Below are positions 34,955 through 43,876 of a stretch of DNA of 64,000 nt, piece after piece. A program made the position numbers and the translations under genes. The notes under the pieces were generated by a model that saw nothing but the letters and a program-made list of their open reading frames with translations, had not been told where the DNA came from and searched no databases. The stretch is from Bog-473 sp052148295 (GTDB lineage: Bacteria; Actinomycetota; Acidimicrobiia; Acidimicrobiales; RAAP-2). The stretch spans positions 1-64,000 of the forward strand of contig JBKQIP010000186.1 in NCBI GenBank assembly GCA_052148295.1, read 5' to 3'. Each line of letters begins with the position of its first letter. Position 1 is the first letter of the stretch.

Positions 34955-37173
34955 CGGAAGCCCCGACCCCCGGCGGTGTCGGGCTGCTGGAGCCCGCGGC
35001 GGTGGACCACGGACCGGCTCCCGCCGCGCCGGCACCGGCACCCGGCCGCGCCGGTGGCCACCTGTTCCGCTTCGTGCGGGGCCGGGACCACGATCCGGCC
35101 TGGGTCCGCCCCGCCCTGTTGGCGCTGCTGATCCTCACCGGGGTGCTCTACCTATGGGGTCTGGGCGCCTCGGGTTGGGCCAATTCCTTCTACTCCGCCG
35201 CGGTGCAGGCCGGCACCAAGAGTTGGAAGGCCTTCTTCTTCGGCTCGTCGGACGCGTCGAACTTCATCACGGTGGACAAGCCACCCGCCTCGCTGTGGGT
35301 CATGGAGATCTCGGGCCGCGTCTTCGGCTTCAACGCCTGGAGCATGTTGGTGCCCCAGGCCCTGGAAGGGGTGGCCACCGTCGGCCTGGTCTACCTGACG
35401 GTCCGGCGCTGGTTCGCCGCTCAGGCCGCACTGCTGGCCGGGGTGGTCGTGGCGCTGACACCGGTCGCCGCCATGATGTTCCGGTTCAACAACCCCGACG
35501 CTCTGTTGGCCCTGCTCCTCACCGGCGCCACCTACGCCACCGTGCGCGCCCTCGAGGGGGCGCAGACCAGGTGGCTGGTCCTCGCCGGCGCCCTGGTGGG
35601 CTTCGGCTTCATCACCAAGATGATGCAGGCCTTCCTGATCCTGCCCGCGCTGGGCATCGTGTACCTGCTGGCGGCGCCCACCTCGTGGTGGCGGCGGGTC
35701 TGGCAGGTCGTCGTCCTCGGTGTCACCACGCTGGTGGCGGCGGGATGGTGGGTGGCCGCCGTGGCCCTGACCCCGGCCGCCGACCGTCCCTACGTCGGCG
35801 GCTCCCAGGACAACAGCATCTTCAACCTGATCTTCGGCTACAACGGCTTCGGCCGGTTGACCGGCAACGAGGCCGGGCACGTGGGCGGCACCGGGATCGG
35901 GGGCAGCATGTGGGGCCCCACCGGGTTCACCCGGCTCTTCAATTCCAGCTTCGGCAACATGATGTCCTGGCTGCTCCCCGCCGCGCTGGTGATGGGCGCC
36001 GCCGTTTTGATCTTCACCCTGAGGGCCAGGCGGACCGACCGCGAGCGGGCCGCCTTCTTGCTGTGGGGCGGCTGTCTGGTCGGCATCGGGCTGACCATCA
36101 GCCTGGCCCAGGGCATCATCCACCCGTACTACACGGTCGCTCTGGCGCCACCACTGGGGGCACTGGTCGGGATGGGGACCATGTCGCTGTGGCAACGCCG
36201 TGCGTCATGGGTCGGGCGGGCCGCGTTGGCAGCGGCCCTGGCGGTCACCACCGTCTGGGGCGTCGTGCTGCTCGACCGCACGCCCGACTGGTTCCCGTGG
36301 CTCCGGACCTTCGTCGCCGTGGTGGGCGCCCTGGGCACCCTGGCCATCCTCGCCCTGCCCTGGCTCCGCCGGATCCCCAAGCTGGCCATCGGCCTGGTGG
36401 CCACCCTGGGATTGGGCGCCGCGTTGATCATCCCGCTGTTCTCCACCATCGCCACGGCGGCCACGCCGCATTCCGGCGCCATCCCCTCGGTGACCCCCAC
36501 CCCGGCCGGGGGACTCGGCGGCCCCGGTGGGTTCTTCGGCGGCGGCGGTGGTGGCGGCGGTGCTGCCGCCTTTCGTCGTGCGTTCGCCGGCCGCTTCCCC
36601 GGGGCCGGCTTCGGTGGCACCGGCGGATTCACGCCTCCCGGCGGAGCCCGGGCCGGGATCGGCGCGGGCGCCGGCGGTGGCTTCCCGACCGGTGGCTTCC
36701 CGGCCGGCGGCTTCTCCCGGCACGCGTTCGCCGGTGGCTTCGCCGGCCGCACCGGCGGCGGCGGTCTGGGTGGTGCCGGCGGCATCCTCAACTCGGGCAC
36801 ACCGGGCGCCGAGGTGACCAAGCTCCTCAAGGCGGACGCCGCCCACTACACCTGGGTCGCGGCCATCACGAACTCCAACTCCGCCGCCGGCTACCAACTG
36901 GCGAGTGACGATCCGGTCATGGCCATCGGGGGCTTCAACGGGACCGATCCCGCGCCGACGCTGGCCCAGTTCGAGAAGTACGTGGCAGAGGGCAAGATCC
37001 ACTACTACCTGGCCGAAGGCGGGGGCTTCGGCGGGGGCTTCGGCGGGGGCTTCGGCGGCGGAACCGCCGACGACGCCTCGCAGATCCAAACGTGGGTGGA
37101 GGCCCACTACACGGCGGAGACGGTCGACGGCACGACGATGTACAACCTCACGGCCTCACCCCATCCGAGCTGA
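34951..37173 (+). CDS. GT39-type polyprenyl-phosphate-sugar glycosyltransferase (YkcB-like)
   Basis: A 740-residue integral membrane glycosyltransferase. The early extracytoplasmic loop has SDASNFITVDKPPASLWVME, matching the Asp-containing catalytic loop of PMT/ArnT-like enzymes. About a dozen spans follow up to residue ~515. Next comes a Gly/Phe/Ala low-complexity segment (GGFFGGGGGGGGAAAF; GGFPTGGFPAGGF) and a soluble C-terminal domain with LASDDPVMAIGGFNGTDP and IHYYLAEG. A second GGGFGGGFGG run lies near the end. The same order of GT2 donor synthase plus GT39 enzyme is known from ykcC-ykcB-type loci. Glycosylation of wall polymers or secreted proteins is the likely role; acceptor unknown. 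Confidence 0.88.
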   Translation: MTEAPTPGGVGLLEPAAVDHGPAPAAPAPAPGRAGGHLFRFVRGRDHDPAWVRPALLALLILTGVLYLWGLGASGWANSFYSAAVQAGTKSWKAFFFGSSDASNFITVDKPPASLWVMEISGRVFGFNAWSMLVPQALEGVATVGLVYLTVRRWFAAQAALLAGVVVALTPVAAMMFRFNNPDALLALLLTGATYATVRALEGAQTRWLVLAGALVGFGFITKMMQAFLILPALGIVYLLAAPTSWWRRVWQVVVLGVTTLVAAGWWVAAVALTPAADRPYVGGSQDNSIFNLIFGYNGFGRLTGNEAGHVGGTGIGGSMWGPTGFTRLFNSSFGNMMSWLLPAALVMGAAVLIFTLRARRTDRERAAFLLWGGCLVGIGLTISLAQGIIHPYYTVALAPPLGALVGMGTMSLWQRRASWVGRAALAAALAVTTVWGVVLLDRTPDWFPWLRTFVAVVGALGTLAILALPWLRRIPKLAIGLVATLGLGAALIIPLFSTIATAATPHSGAIPSVTPTPAGGLGGPGGFFGGGGGGGGAAAFRRAFAGRFPGAGFGGTGGFTPPGGARAGIGAGAGGGFPTGGFPAGGFSRHAFAGGFAGRTGGGGLGGAGGILNSGTPGAEVTKLLKADAAHYTWVAAITNSNSAAGYQLASDDPVMAIGGFNGTDPAPTLAQFEKYVAEGKIHYYLAEGGGFGGGFGGGFGGGTADDASQIQTWVEAHYTAETVDGTTMYNLTASPHPS

Positions 37174-37233
37174 GCGGTTCGGTCCGTACTCCCTTGCGGA
37201 CCGGACCGCTCGGCCTCCGGAGCGGGCCGGAGC

Positions 37234-37743
37234 TCAGAGAAGCTGTTCGTAGTGGGCCAGGCTGAGCCGGTCGAACGCCACGAAGCGGACCAGTCCGACG
37301 GCGGAGCGGGATGCCCGCACGGTGGCGACGGCGATGGCGGCCGCCGGGCCGGCCGGATAGCCGTAGCTGCCGGTGGAGATGGCCGGAAAGGCCACCGACG
37401 TGGCGCCCAGCCGGTCGGCCACCTCGAGGACCGACCGGTAGCACGAGGCCAGGGTCTCGGCCTCGCCCTGAGCCCCGCCCTGCCACACCGGGCCGACCGT
37501 GTGGATGATCCACCGCGCCCGCAGGGCGAAGCCCTCGGTGGCCACGGCGTGGCCCGGCAGGCACTCGCCGATGGCCCGGCAGGCCGACTGCAGTGCGGCC
37601 GCCCCGGCGGCGCGATGGATGGCGCCGTCGACGCCGCCTCCCCCGGCCAGCCGGCGATTCGCCGCGTTGACGACGGCGTGGACCTGCTGCTCGGTGATGT
37701 CACCCAGCATCGCTTCGATGGCCCGGTCGGGGCGCCCCGTCAT
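37234..37743 (-). CDS. Macrodomain protein (O-acetyl-ADP-ribose deacetylase-like)
   Basis: A 169-residue single macrodomain. The family motifs are GDITEQQVHAVVNAANRRLA, GGGGVDGAIHRAAG and STGSYGYPAGPAA, which bind ADP-ribose. Such stand-alone domains remove ADP-ribose or acetyl from ADP-ribose derivatives in the cytosol. Convergent with the GT39 gene with a 60-bp gap; 35 bp downstream of a secreted-protein gene in the same direction. Confidence 0.9.
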   Translation of the reverse strand: MTGRPDRAIEAMLGDITEQQVHAVVNAANRRLAGGGGVDGAIHRAAGAAALQSACRAIGECLPGHAVATEGFALRARWIIHTVGPVWQGGAQGEAETLASCYRSVLEVADRLGATSVAFPAISTGSYGYPAGPAAAIAVATVRASRSAVGLVRFVAFDRLSLAHYEQLL

Positions 37744-37778
37744 GGCCTGATCCGTGCCACCGACCCGGGCGCGGTCGG

Positions 37779-38516
37779 TCAACCCGCCGGGATCAGCCCG
37801 AGGAGGGACACCGAGCCGGCGGGCGTGGTGACGTGGGTCGTCTGGCCCCAGTGGGTGAAGGTCACGGTGGCGGCGGGGTCGGTCGACCCCTTCCCGGGGC
37901 TCGTGACCTCGAGCAGCGGACGTGGCACCGCGCCGGATTCCACGTAGAGCGTGGTCGGGACCTTCGTGCCCGACGTGTCGCTGGTGAAGCCCTTGATGCC
38001 CTGCGCGCGGTGTCCTCCGATGGTCATGACGCTGCCCTGGGTGTAGGGGCCGGCCAGGGCCAGCTCGGCCGAGACGTCCTTGTCGAGAAGACCGCTGATC
38101 AGTTGGTCCAGCGTCGCGTTGCCGACGGGGAACGACAGCCACCGGTCGGCGTAGCTGGTCGACTGCGCCGCCGTGAGTCCGATGATGGAGCTGAGCGCGA
38201 CGGCGTTTCCCTCGAGGTAGGCCGTGGGACCGATCACCGAGACCGTGAAGTCCTCCACCGTCGATCCGTGTTTGACGGTCAGGGACTGGGTTCCCGACGT
38301 CGCGCCGGTGTTCCCGACCACCCGGAGGACGACGCCGGTCTGGCTGGCCTTCGACACGTAGTGGACGTCCCTGGTCTCGGCATAGGCGATGGCGGCGCGG
38401 TACCTGGACTGCAGACTGCCCGCCGCGGCCGACACGCCGGGTGACGCGGCGATCAGCGCCGACGTCGCGGCCAGGCTCAGGGTGACCGCGACGACGATCA
38501 CGGGAAGACGGCGCAT
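37779..38516 (-). CDS. Secreted protein, member of a tandem paralogous pair (LppX/LprG-like?)
   Basis: A 245-residue exported protein with signal peptide MRRLPVIVVAVTLSLAATSA. The mature part alternates short strands: RDVHYVSKASQTGVVLRVVG, TVEDFTVSVIGPTAYLEG, ALSSIIGLTAAQSTSYADRW. The paralogue at 38610 has the same order of motifs. The strand-rich pattern beginning with a 'SVHYxS' strand recalls LppX/LprAFG-type lipid-carrying fold proteins, but no lipobox Cys is present and the link is tentative. AGAAGGGA precedes ATG 38516. Function unknown. Confidence 0.7.
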   Translation of the reverse strand: MRRLPVIVVAVTLSLAATSALIAASPGVSAAAGSLQSRYRAAIAYAETRDVHYVSKASQTGVVLRVVGNTGATSGTQSLTVKHGSTVEDFTVSVIGPTAYLEGNAVALSSIIGLTAAQSTSYADRWLSFPVGNATLDQLISGLLDKDVSAELALAGPYTQGSVMTIGGHRAQGIKGFTSDTSGTKVPTTLYVESGAVPRPLLEVTSPGKGSTDPAATVTFTHWGQTTHVTTPAGSVSLLGLIPAG

Positions 38517-38609
38517 GGTGGGGTCCCTTCTGCAACCGCAATGGCGGATGCGAATCGCCCTCATCCTCTCATCTGCGTTCGGCCGGGGTGGGTCGCCCTC
38601 GAGGGAGCC

Positions 38610-39368
38610 TCAGACGGCGTGCATGGGGCCCAGCGTGATGGTGGCGTCGGGGGCCTTCGGGCGCACCCGCTCGCCCCATTTGGAGAACACCATGTCTTCC
38701 ATGCCGTTCGGCCTCCCCTGCGCGTTCACGGTGTCCTCCTCGACGGGCAGGTGGCGACCCGAGGCCCGCACGTAGAGGACGGCGCGCATCGGTTTGGCCC
38801 CGGGGTCGACCTCGGTCCCGCGGATGGCGTCGACCCGGTAGCCGTCGAGCCGCCGCGGCGCACCCAGCGTGAGGGGCCCCCGGAGCGCGACTTCCTCCGC
38901 CACGTCATGAGAGCGAACGCCGGCCACGACCTGGGAGAACTGTGCGTCCGCGGTGGGGAACAGGACCCACTGGCCCGTGTCGGCGGCGGCCTGGGTGGCC
39001 GAGAAGCCCAACAGGTACTCGAGCGCCGCCGCGTTGCCCTCGAAGTAGGTGAGCTGCCCGATGACGATCATCGACGCAGCCTCCGCGGTCGCCCCGGAGC
39101 CGATGACGAACTGCTGGGTGCCCGACGCCGGACCCGCATCGCCGCTCTCGACCAGCATGACCTTGGCGTCCACGCCGCTCGAGGTGTAATGCACCGACCA
39201 CGACCTCATGCTGGCCAGAGACTGTTGGTAGAGGGTGGTCGCGTTGGTCGTGGCGCCGGCCGCCGGCGCCGCCGTGAGCAGCAGGGCCAGCGCGCCCGCC
39301 CCCGCTCCGGCGGGCCAGAGAGCCCGTCTCCGGCGCCCCGTCCCGGTCGTCTCGCCGTCGCGCCGCAC
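38610..39368 (-). CDS. Secreted protein, paralogue of the downstream gene
   Basis: A 252-residue exported protein: basic N-terminus, hydrophobic segment ALWPAGAGAGALALLLTAAP, then a mature part starting SLASMRSWSVHYTSSGVDAK. SGTQQFVIG, LTYFEGNAAALEYLLGF and ADTGQWVLFP match SGTQSLTVK, TAYLEGNAVALSSIIGL and YADRWLSFP of the neighbour, so the pair arose by tandem duplication. Both lack cysteines for lipidation. GTG 39368 is the first in-frame start; no clear ribosome site. Function unknown. Confidence 0.68.
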   Translation of the reverse strand: MRRDGETTGTGRRRRALWPAGAGAGALALLLTAAPAAGATTNATTLYQQSLASMRSWSVHYTSSGVDAKVMLVESGDAGPASGTQQFVIGSGATAEAASMIVIGQLTYFEGNAAALEYLLGFSATQAAADTGQWVLFPTADAQFSQVVAGVRSHDVAEEVALRGPLTLGAPRRLDGYRVDAIRGTEVDPGAKPMRAVLYVRASGRHLPVEEDTVNAQGRPNGMEDMVFSKWGERVRPKAPDATITLGPMHAV

Positions 39369-39787
39369 GGGACCAGCTTCACACGAATTGCGTACCCGAG
39401 AACTGTCGCGAGAGGTTCGTCCTCGTTTCGTCCGATCGTCACCGGCGCGTTACCCCAGTGGCCCGGCATCGGGCGCATGACCTCAACGCGCATGACACCG
39501 GGAGTGGGCGCACCGACCCCATCCGATCGACCGCTTCACCCTGGCCCGGTCTGACCGCCGACGCCCCGGTCTCCTCGGCCCGCCCACCCGTTCCCGGGCC
39601 GGGAAGAGTGGGCCCGGACCGGTCGCGGGGCGACCGTTCCTCTGCAGCGGGTATCCGTGCAGAGCGAACACATGTTCGTTACGATGGCGGAAGGGCAGGG
39701 TCGGTCGGGGCGTTGTCACACCCCGTCCGTAGGGTCGTACCCATCAGGTGGGCGAGCACGTCGCACGAGAGAACAAAGAGGAGAGAG
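39369..39787. other. 419-bp intergenic region carrying the recA control sequences
   Basis: No protein-coding frame looks real here. The distal half is GC-rich without notable structure. The 130 bp nearest recA hold the LexA site (39665-39678), a TACGAT -10 hexamer (39680-39685) right behind it, and an AGGAGAG ribosome site at 39780-39786. Confidence 0.7.
39665..39678 (+). promoter_or_regulatory. LexA (SOS) box upstream of recA
   Basis: CGAACACATGTTCG is a perfect match to the actinobacterial/Gram-positive SOS box CGAAC-N4-GTTCG. It touches the -10 hexamer TACGAT (39680-39685), so bound LexA would block RNA polymerase. recA starts 110 bp downstream. Confidence 0.93.
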
Positions 39788-40846
39788 ATGGCGGAGGAAC
39801 GGGAAAAGGCGCTGGACGCGGCGCTGGGCCAGATTGAGAAGCAGTTCGGCAAGGGCTCGGTCATGCGGATGGGTGACAACCTGAGCATGAACATCGAGTC
39901 CATCCCGACCGGCGCGCTGTCGCTCGACCTCGCCCTGGGCATCGGGGGGCTCCCCCGCGGCCGGATCGTGGAGATCTACGGCCCGGAGTCCTCGGGGAAG
40001 TCGACCCTGGCCATGCACGCGGTGGCCGAGGCGCAGCGCAACGGTGGCATCTGCGCCTACATCGATGCCGAGCACGCCATGGACCCGGTGTACGCCGGTG
40101 CCATCGGGGTCAACGTGGACGATCTCCTCATCTCCCAGCCCGACACGGGGGAGCAGGCGCTCGAGATCGCCGACATGCTGATCCGCTCGGGCGCACTCGA
40201 CGTCCTGGTGGTCGACTCGGTGGCGGCGTTGACGCCGCGCGCCGAGATCGAGGGGGAGATGGGTGACTCCCACCCCGGCCTGCAGGCCCGCCTCATGTCC
40301 CAGGCCCTGCGCAAGCTGACCGGGACGCTCTCCAAGTCGAGCACCATCGCCATCTTCATCAATCAGCTGCGTGAGAAGATCGGGGTGATGTACGGCTCGC
40401 CCGAGGTCACCTCGGGTGGCCGGGCGCTGAAGTTCTACTCCTCCATCCGCCTCGACATCCGACGGGTCGAGCAGATCAAGGACGGGGCCGAGGTGATCGG
40501 GAACCGGACCCGGGTCAAGGTGGTGAAGAACAAGTGCTCCGCTCCCTTCAAGCAGGCTGAGTTCGACATCATGTACGGCAAGGGCATCAGCCGCGAAGGC
40601 TCCCTGCTCGACGTGGCGGTCGAATTGGGCTTCATCAAGAAGTCCGGCGCCTGGTTCACCTATGAGGGTGAGCAGCTCGGCCAAGGTCGGGAGAACGTCA
40701 AGGTGTTCCTGTCGGAGAATCCGCAACTCATGGCCGAGGTCGACGACCGGGTCCGGGAGCGCCTGGCCCCCAAGGTGGACGAGGAGGGAGCCGCCGGGGG
40801 AGGGCTGACCGACCCCGACGACCTTCCGATCATGCTCGACCAGTGA
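39788..40846 (+). CDS. recA: Recombinase RecA
   Basis: A 352-residue DNA strand-exchange protein and LexA co-protease. Walker A is GPESSGKST, Walker B LVVDSVAAL, loop L1/L2 region includes GDSHPGLQARLMSQALRKL and the NQLREKIGVMYG segment. AEEREKALDAALGQIEKQFG is the canonical N-terminus. The C-terminus is acidic (DPDDLPIMLDQ). No intein. AGGAGAG precedes ATG 39788. Control by LexA is indicated by the upstream SOS box. No recX follows; the next gene is convergent. Confidence 0.98.
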   Translation: MAEEREKALDAALGQIEKQFGKGSVMRMGDNLSMNIESIPTGALSLDLALGIGGLPRGRIVEIYGPESSGKSTLAMHAVAEAQRNGGICAYIDAEHAMDPVYAGAIGVNVDDLLISQPDTGEQALEIADMLIRSGALDVLVVDSVAALTPRAEIEGEMGDSHPGLQARLMSQALRKLTGTLSKSSTIAIFINQLREKIGVMYGSPEVTSGGRALKFYSSIRLDIRRVEQIKDGAEVIGNRTRVKVVKNKCSAPFKQAEFDIMYGKGISREGSLLDVAVELGFIKKSGAWFTYEGEQLGQGRENVKVFLSENPQLMAEVDDRVRERLAPKVDEEGAAGGGLTDPDDLPIMLDQ

Positions 40847-40884
40847 GTCGTCCCGCCTGAGCCGGCCTCTCACAGCACCGAAGT

Positions 40885-40930
40885 CGCTCCGGATCGACCC
40901 CGTTCCCCCCGCGGGTGATCGTCCGGAGCG
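40885..40930. terminator. Bidirectional hairpin between recA and the convergent lipoprotein gene
   Basis: CGCTCCGGA (40885-40893) pairs perfectly with TCCGGAGCG (40922-40930) across a GC-rich 28-base loop that can pair further. It lies in the 105-bp gap between two convergent genes. No U-run, as is common in high-GC actinobacteria. Confidence 0.6.
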
Positions 40931-40951
40931 CTTCGCGCCATGGGGACGGCG

Positions 40952-42031
40952 CTAGGGCGTGGTCGTGGCGGTAATCGTGTTGGGGACGAGCTCGACCCAG
41001 GTTTGCCCGGGCTGGAGCGGGATGAGCGCGCCGGCCGGGGTGGTGAACTGGGTGGGCGAGGCCAGGGTGGAGCGATGCCACGTGGCCCCGATCTCCACGC
41101 CGTTGCGGAAGACCAGGGCCGGCCCGCTGGCGTCGGGGTAGAGGTCGGCCTGCACCTCCAAGCCCCCTTCGCTGTTCTCGAGCCACGGACCGTAACTGAT
41201 CTGGACGTATTGGACGACGACGTTGGCCGCGGCGTTCTGCACACCCTCGGCCAGCAGGTCGGGCACGTCGGCGTTGTAGAAGCGCTGGAACTCCTTGGTC
41301 GCCGGGTCGTATCGCCACGTCACATTCGAGGTCTGGGAGAAATCGATGTGGATGGTGGACACCGGCGTCCCGGCGGGAGGGTCCTTGGAGTAGGTGAAGA
41401 GCGGCTGGGGCGGGGTGGTCATGGTCGGATGCGTCCCCCACATCTGCGCGGTCGACGAGTACGTGTCGTACGGGGCGACCCGGCCGGGCGGGTTGGTGAT
41501 GATGGATCCGTACGAGCCGAGGTCGACGTTGACGATGGGCGAGGCGTTGAGGTTGGCGATGACGGGATCGATGCCCCCCACGTGGACCTCGAGCGGATTG
41601 CCCAACTGGCCCAGGATCCCGATGTCGATGTTGCGGGCCGAGCGCACGGGGCCGACCAGGGCCGCGTTCTGGCACTGGAACACGGCGACGTAGCGGGTGA
41701 TGCCGCCTTCGACCGGTTCCTCGAACACGATGTCCGCCTTGTCGAGGCCGCTCTGGGGGCGGGCGGCGGGATAGTTGTCCACCTTGACCCCGAGCGCCGG
41801 ACGCTGCGGGACGGCCCCGTGATCGGGCACGGGCTCCCCGGTGAGAGGGCAGATGGCCGAGGCCGTCGTCGTCGTGGTGGAGGAGGGGGTGGTGGACGGC
41901 GGGGCGGCGCTGCGGTGCCCCGCCATCGTGGTGCAGGCGCTCAGGATCATGCCGGAGAGCCCGGCCAGCGTGAGAAGGCTGACGCCGACCCGTGAGCGCC
42001 TCGGTTGGTCGTGCGTGGGGTGCCAGGACAT
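40952..42031 (-). CDS. DUF3048-type (YerB-like) lipoprotein
   Basis: A 359-residue exported lipoprotein. The signal peptide VGVSLLTLAGLSGMILSACT ends in lipobox LSAC. A Thr-rich linker (PSTTPSSTTTTTAS) precedes a domain starting CPLTGEPVPDHG. RPALGVKVDNYPAARPQSGL and FEEPVEGGITRYVAVFQ are hallmarks of the DUF3048 family. VGPVRSARNIDIGIL and WRYDPATKEFQRFYNA follow in the usual order. The role is unknown; wall-associated. ATG 42031. Convergent with recA. Confidence 0.87.
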   Translation of the reverse strand: MSWHPTHDQPRRSRVGVSLLTLAGLSGMILSACTTMAGHRSAAPPSTTPSSTTTTTASAICPLTGEPVPDHGAVPQRPALGVKVDNYPAARPQSGLDKADIVFEEPVEGGITRYVAVFQCQNAALVGPVRSARNIDIGILGQLGNPLEVHVGGIDPVIANLNASPIVNVDLGSYGSIITNPPGRVAPYDTYSSTAQMWGTHPTMTTPPQPLFTYSKDPPAGTPVSTIHIDFSQTSNVTWRYDPATKEFQRFYNADVPDLLAEGVQNAAANVVVQYVQISYGPWLENSEGGLEVQADLYPDASGPALVFRNGVEIGATWHRSTLASPTQFTTPAGALIPLQPGQTWVELVPNTITATTTP

Positions 42032-42073
42032 ACGTGCGGCACGATCGTAGAGGGGTCGGCGTGCGGAGAGGGG

Positions 42074-43813
42074 TCAGGCGGAGACCGTGGGCTGGGCGCT
42101 CGCGCTCTGGAGGGCCGTGCCGGTGTAGACGGCGCTCCAGTTCCCGCTGGACGGCATGGTGGCCGACGCCGGGCCGTTGCCGAAGAGGCCGTAGAGGTTC
42201 TCCATGGCCCGGAGGAGGATCTCCCGCTCGCCCGGGAGGCCCGGGGGGAGCACCAGGGCGGAAATGGCCGGGGCGTTGGCCATCCGTCCGACGAAGCAGG
42301 CCGAGCCGCTGGCCAGCACCCCGCCGCCCCCGGGTGCGGTGTAGTAGGTGAGGTCGGACCAGTTGCCCTGCCCGGGCACGGGGGAGTGGGCCAGCACGTC
42401 GAGCGCGCGGGGACCGGGCAGGGCGGGCACGTAGCGGTCGAACTCACCCTCGATCAGGGCGGGGAGAACGGATCCCTCGCTCAGGTCGCACCCCGAGAAG
42501 AACCACGACGAGCCGTCGGTCACGATCATGTTGGCGTTGGCGCCGACCGCCTGATAGGTCGAGCCGATCAGGAGGGATTCGGGGTCGTTGACCGGCGCCT
42601 CGTTCCAGTTCACCGTGGTGAGCGACGGATCCTCCTCGGCCATGGGGTCTTCCTGCGCGCTCTTGTAACAGACCTCGAGGCGGTTGACGCCGACAGAGGT
42701 CGGCTGGAACCGGATCTGGCGATAGCAGGCGTTGGCCCCGAGAAAGGCCAGGTTGACGCCGGCCGCGCTGGCCGTGGCGGCGCCGGTGCGCATGGGGCTG
42801 GACCAGTACTCGTCGTGCCCCAGGCTGAAGAGGCAGGCGTGGTTGGTCAGGAGTCCCGGCTGCGCGTGCAGATCGACATCGGTCCAGTAGGTGAGGTCGA
42901 GGCCCAGGCGTTCGAGGTCGAAGAGCAGCGGGAACTCGTTGCCCACGAAGTCGGCCGCCCCTTGGGCCCACGTCTGGGGATAGGGGCGGTCGAACGACAC
43001 GGCCCGGGCCCGGTTGGCGAAGTCCTGCTGTCCTCGGCCGTTCGGCCCGTAGTAGAGGCTGTAGCCCCCGTAGAGGTTGTAGGCCTGCCAGGTGGTCACG
43101 CTGTTCTGGATGACGAAGGCGGCGGTGCTCCCGTCGTCTCGGATGGTCAGCGGGACGTGCTGCTCCACCCCGGTGTTGCCCACCAGTTTCAACAGGTAGC
43201 AGCCGGGGGGCCACGAGTAATCGATGCCGAGGGTCATGGTGGGCGACCAGGGGCAGCTGACGGTGCCCACCGGACTCACCACCGGTGCGGCCTGCGGGCC
43301 GGCCGCCACGAAGTCGCTCTGGTAGACCAGGCGACCACCCAGGCCCTGGTAGTACCCCATGCGATAGGCCTGCACCTGGACGGCGCTCGCCGTCGTGTTG
43401 ACGAAGAGGGCGACGTCGTCGCCGGGAACGGCGCTCACCTGGCTGGCGAACCCCTCGAGCGCGTGGTCAGGCCCGGAGTTCCAGACGATCCAGTCGAGGG
43501 TGCCCGGCCGGTTGTTCTCGGCGATGAGCCAGGGCGCGGTCGGCACGACCACGCCGCTGGCCAGCGTGGTCAGCTCGGTGGCGAGGGGCGAGGTGGGAGC
43601 GGGCGCGGTGGACGCCGCGGGTCGGGGACGGCGTTTGGCCCGGGCCGGGGGGCGGGGGGCCTCCGAGATCGACAGGCCGCTCTCGTCCGTGCAGGCGGCC
43701 AGCGTGAGGCCCGCCGCCCCGGTGGCGGCAAGCTGGAGGAAGCGACGGCGGTCCACCCTCGGTCCCCCGGCCTCCGGCCGGGCGATGCCCTCCCGGGCTC
43801 GCGCTGCCCCCAC
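42074..43813 (-). CDS. Exported N,N-dimethylformamidase beta-subunit-like protein
   Basis: A 579-residue protein with a twin-arginine motif DRRRFLQLAATGAAG ending in lipobox-like LAACT, so probably a Tat-exported lipoprotein. An Ala/Pro linker leads to a large domain with ENNRPGTLDWIVWNSG, QAYRMGYYQGLGGRLVYQSD, the NLYGGYSLYY motif and LGHDEYWS, all typical of the DmfA2 large-subunit domain. That domain is widespread in proteins of unknown activity. GTG 43813 is preferred because a perfect TACAAT -10 lies seven bases upstream; GTG 43756, right at the Tat motif, is an alternative. Confidence 0.82.
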   Translation of the reverse strand: MGAARAREGIARPEAGGPRVDRRRFLQLAATGAAGLTLAACTDESGLSISEAPRPPARAKRRPRPAASTAPAPTSPLATELTTLASGVVVPTAPWLIAENNRPGTLDWIVWNSGPDHALEGFASQVSAVPGDDVALFVNTTASAVQVQAYRMGYYQGLGGRLVYQSDFVAAGPQAAPVVSPVGTVSCPWSPTMTLGIDYSWPPGCYLLKLVGNTGVEQHVPLTIRDDGSTAAFVIQNSVTTWQAYNLYGGYSLYYGPNGRGQQDFANRARAVSFDRPYPQTWAQGAADFVGNEFPLLFDLERLGLDLTYWTDVDLHAQPGLLTNHACLFSLGHDEYWSSPMRTGAATASAAGVNLAFLGANACYRQIRFQPTSVGVNRLEVCYKSAQEDPMAEEDPSLTTVNWNEAPVNDPESLLIGSTYQAVGANANMIVTDGSSWFFSGCDLSEGSVLPALIEGEFDRYVPALPGPRALDVLAHSPVPGQGNWSDLTYYTAPGGGGVLASGSACFVGRMANAPAISALVLPPGLPGEREILLRAMENLYGLFGNGPASATMPSSGNWSAVYTGTALQSASAQPTVSA

Positions 43814-43876
43814 GGCGACGATTGTACTGGGACGCCGTTCCCCCGGACCTTCGCGCTCCACGTAGCATTCCGCCCG
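43814..43876. promoter_or_regulatory. Divergent promoter region with two leaderless-type -10 elements
   Basis: In 63 bp two genes start back to back. On the minus strand TACAAT (43826-43821) lies seven bases before GTG 43813. On the plus strand TAGCAT (43863-43868) lies eight bases before GTG 43877. No Shine-Dalgarno sequence precedes either start. Confidence 0.6.

Noticed and set aside
40057..40900. Intein or second gene inside or antisense to recA
   Set aside because: recA runs without insertion; antisense frames are side effects of GC-rich codon use.
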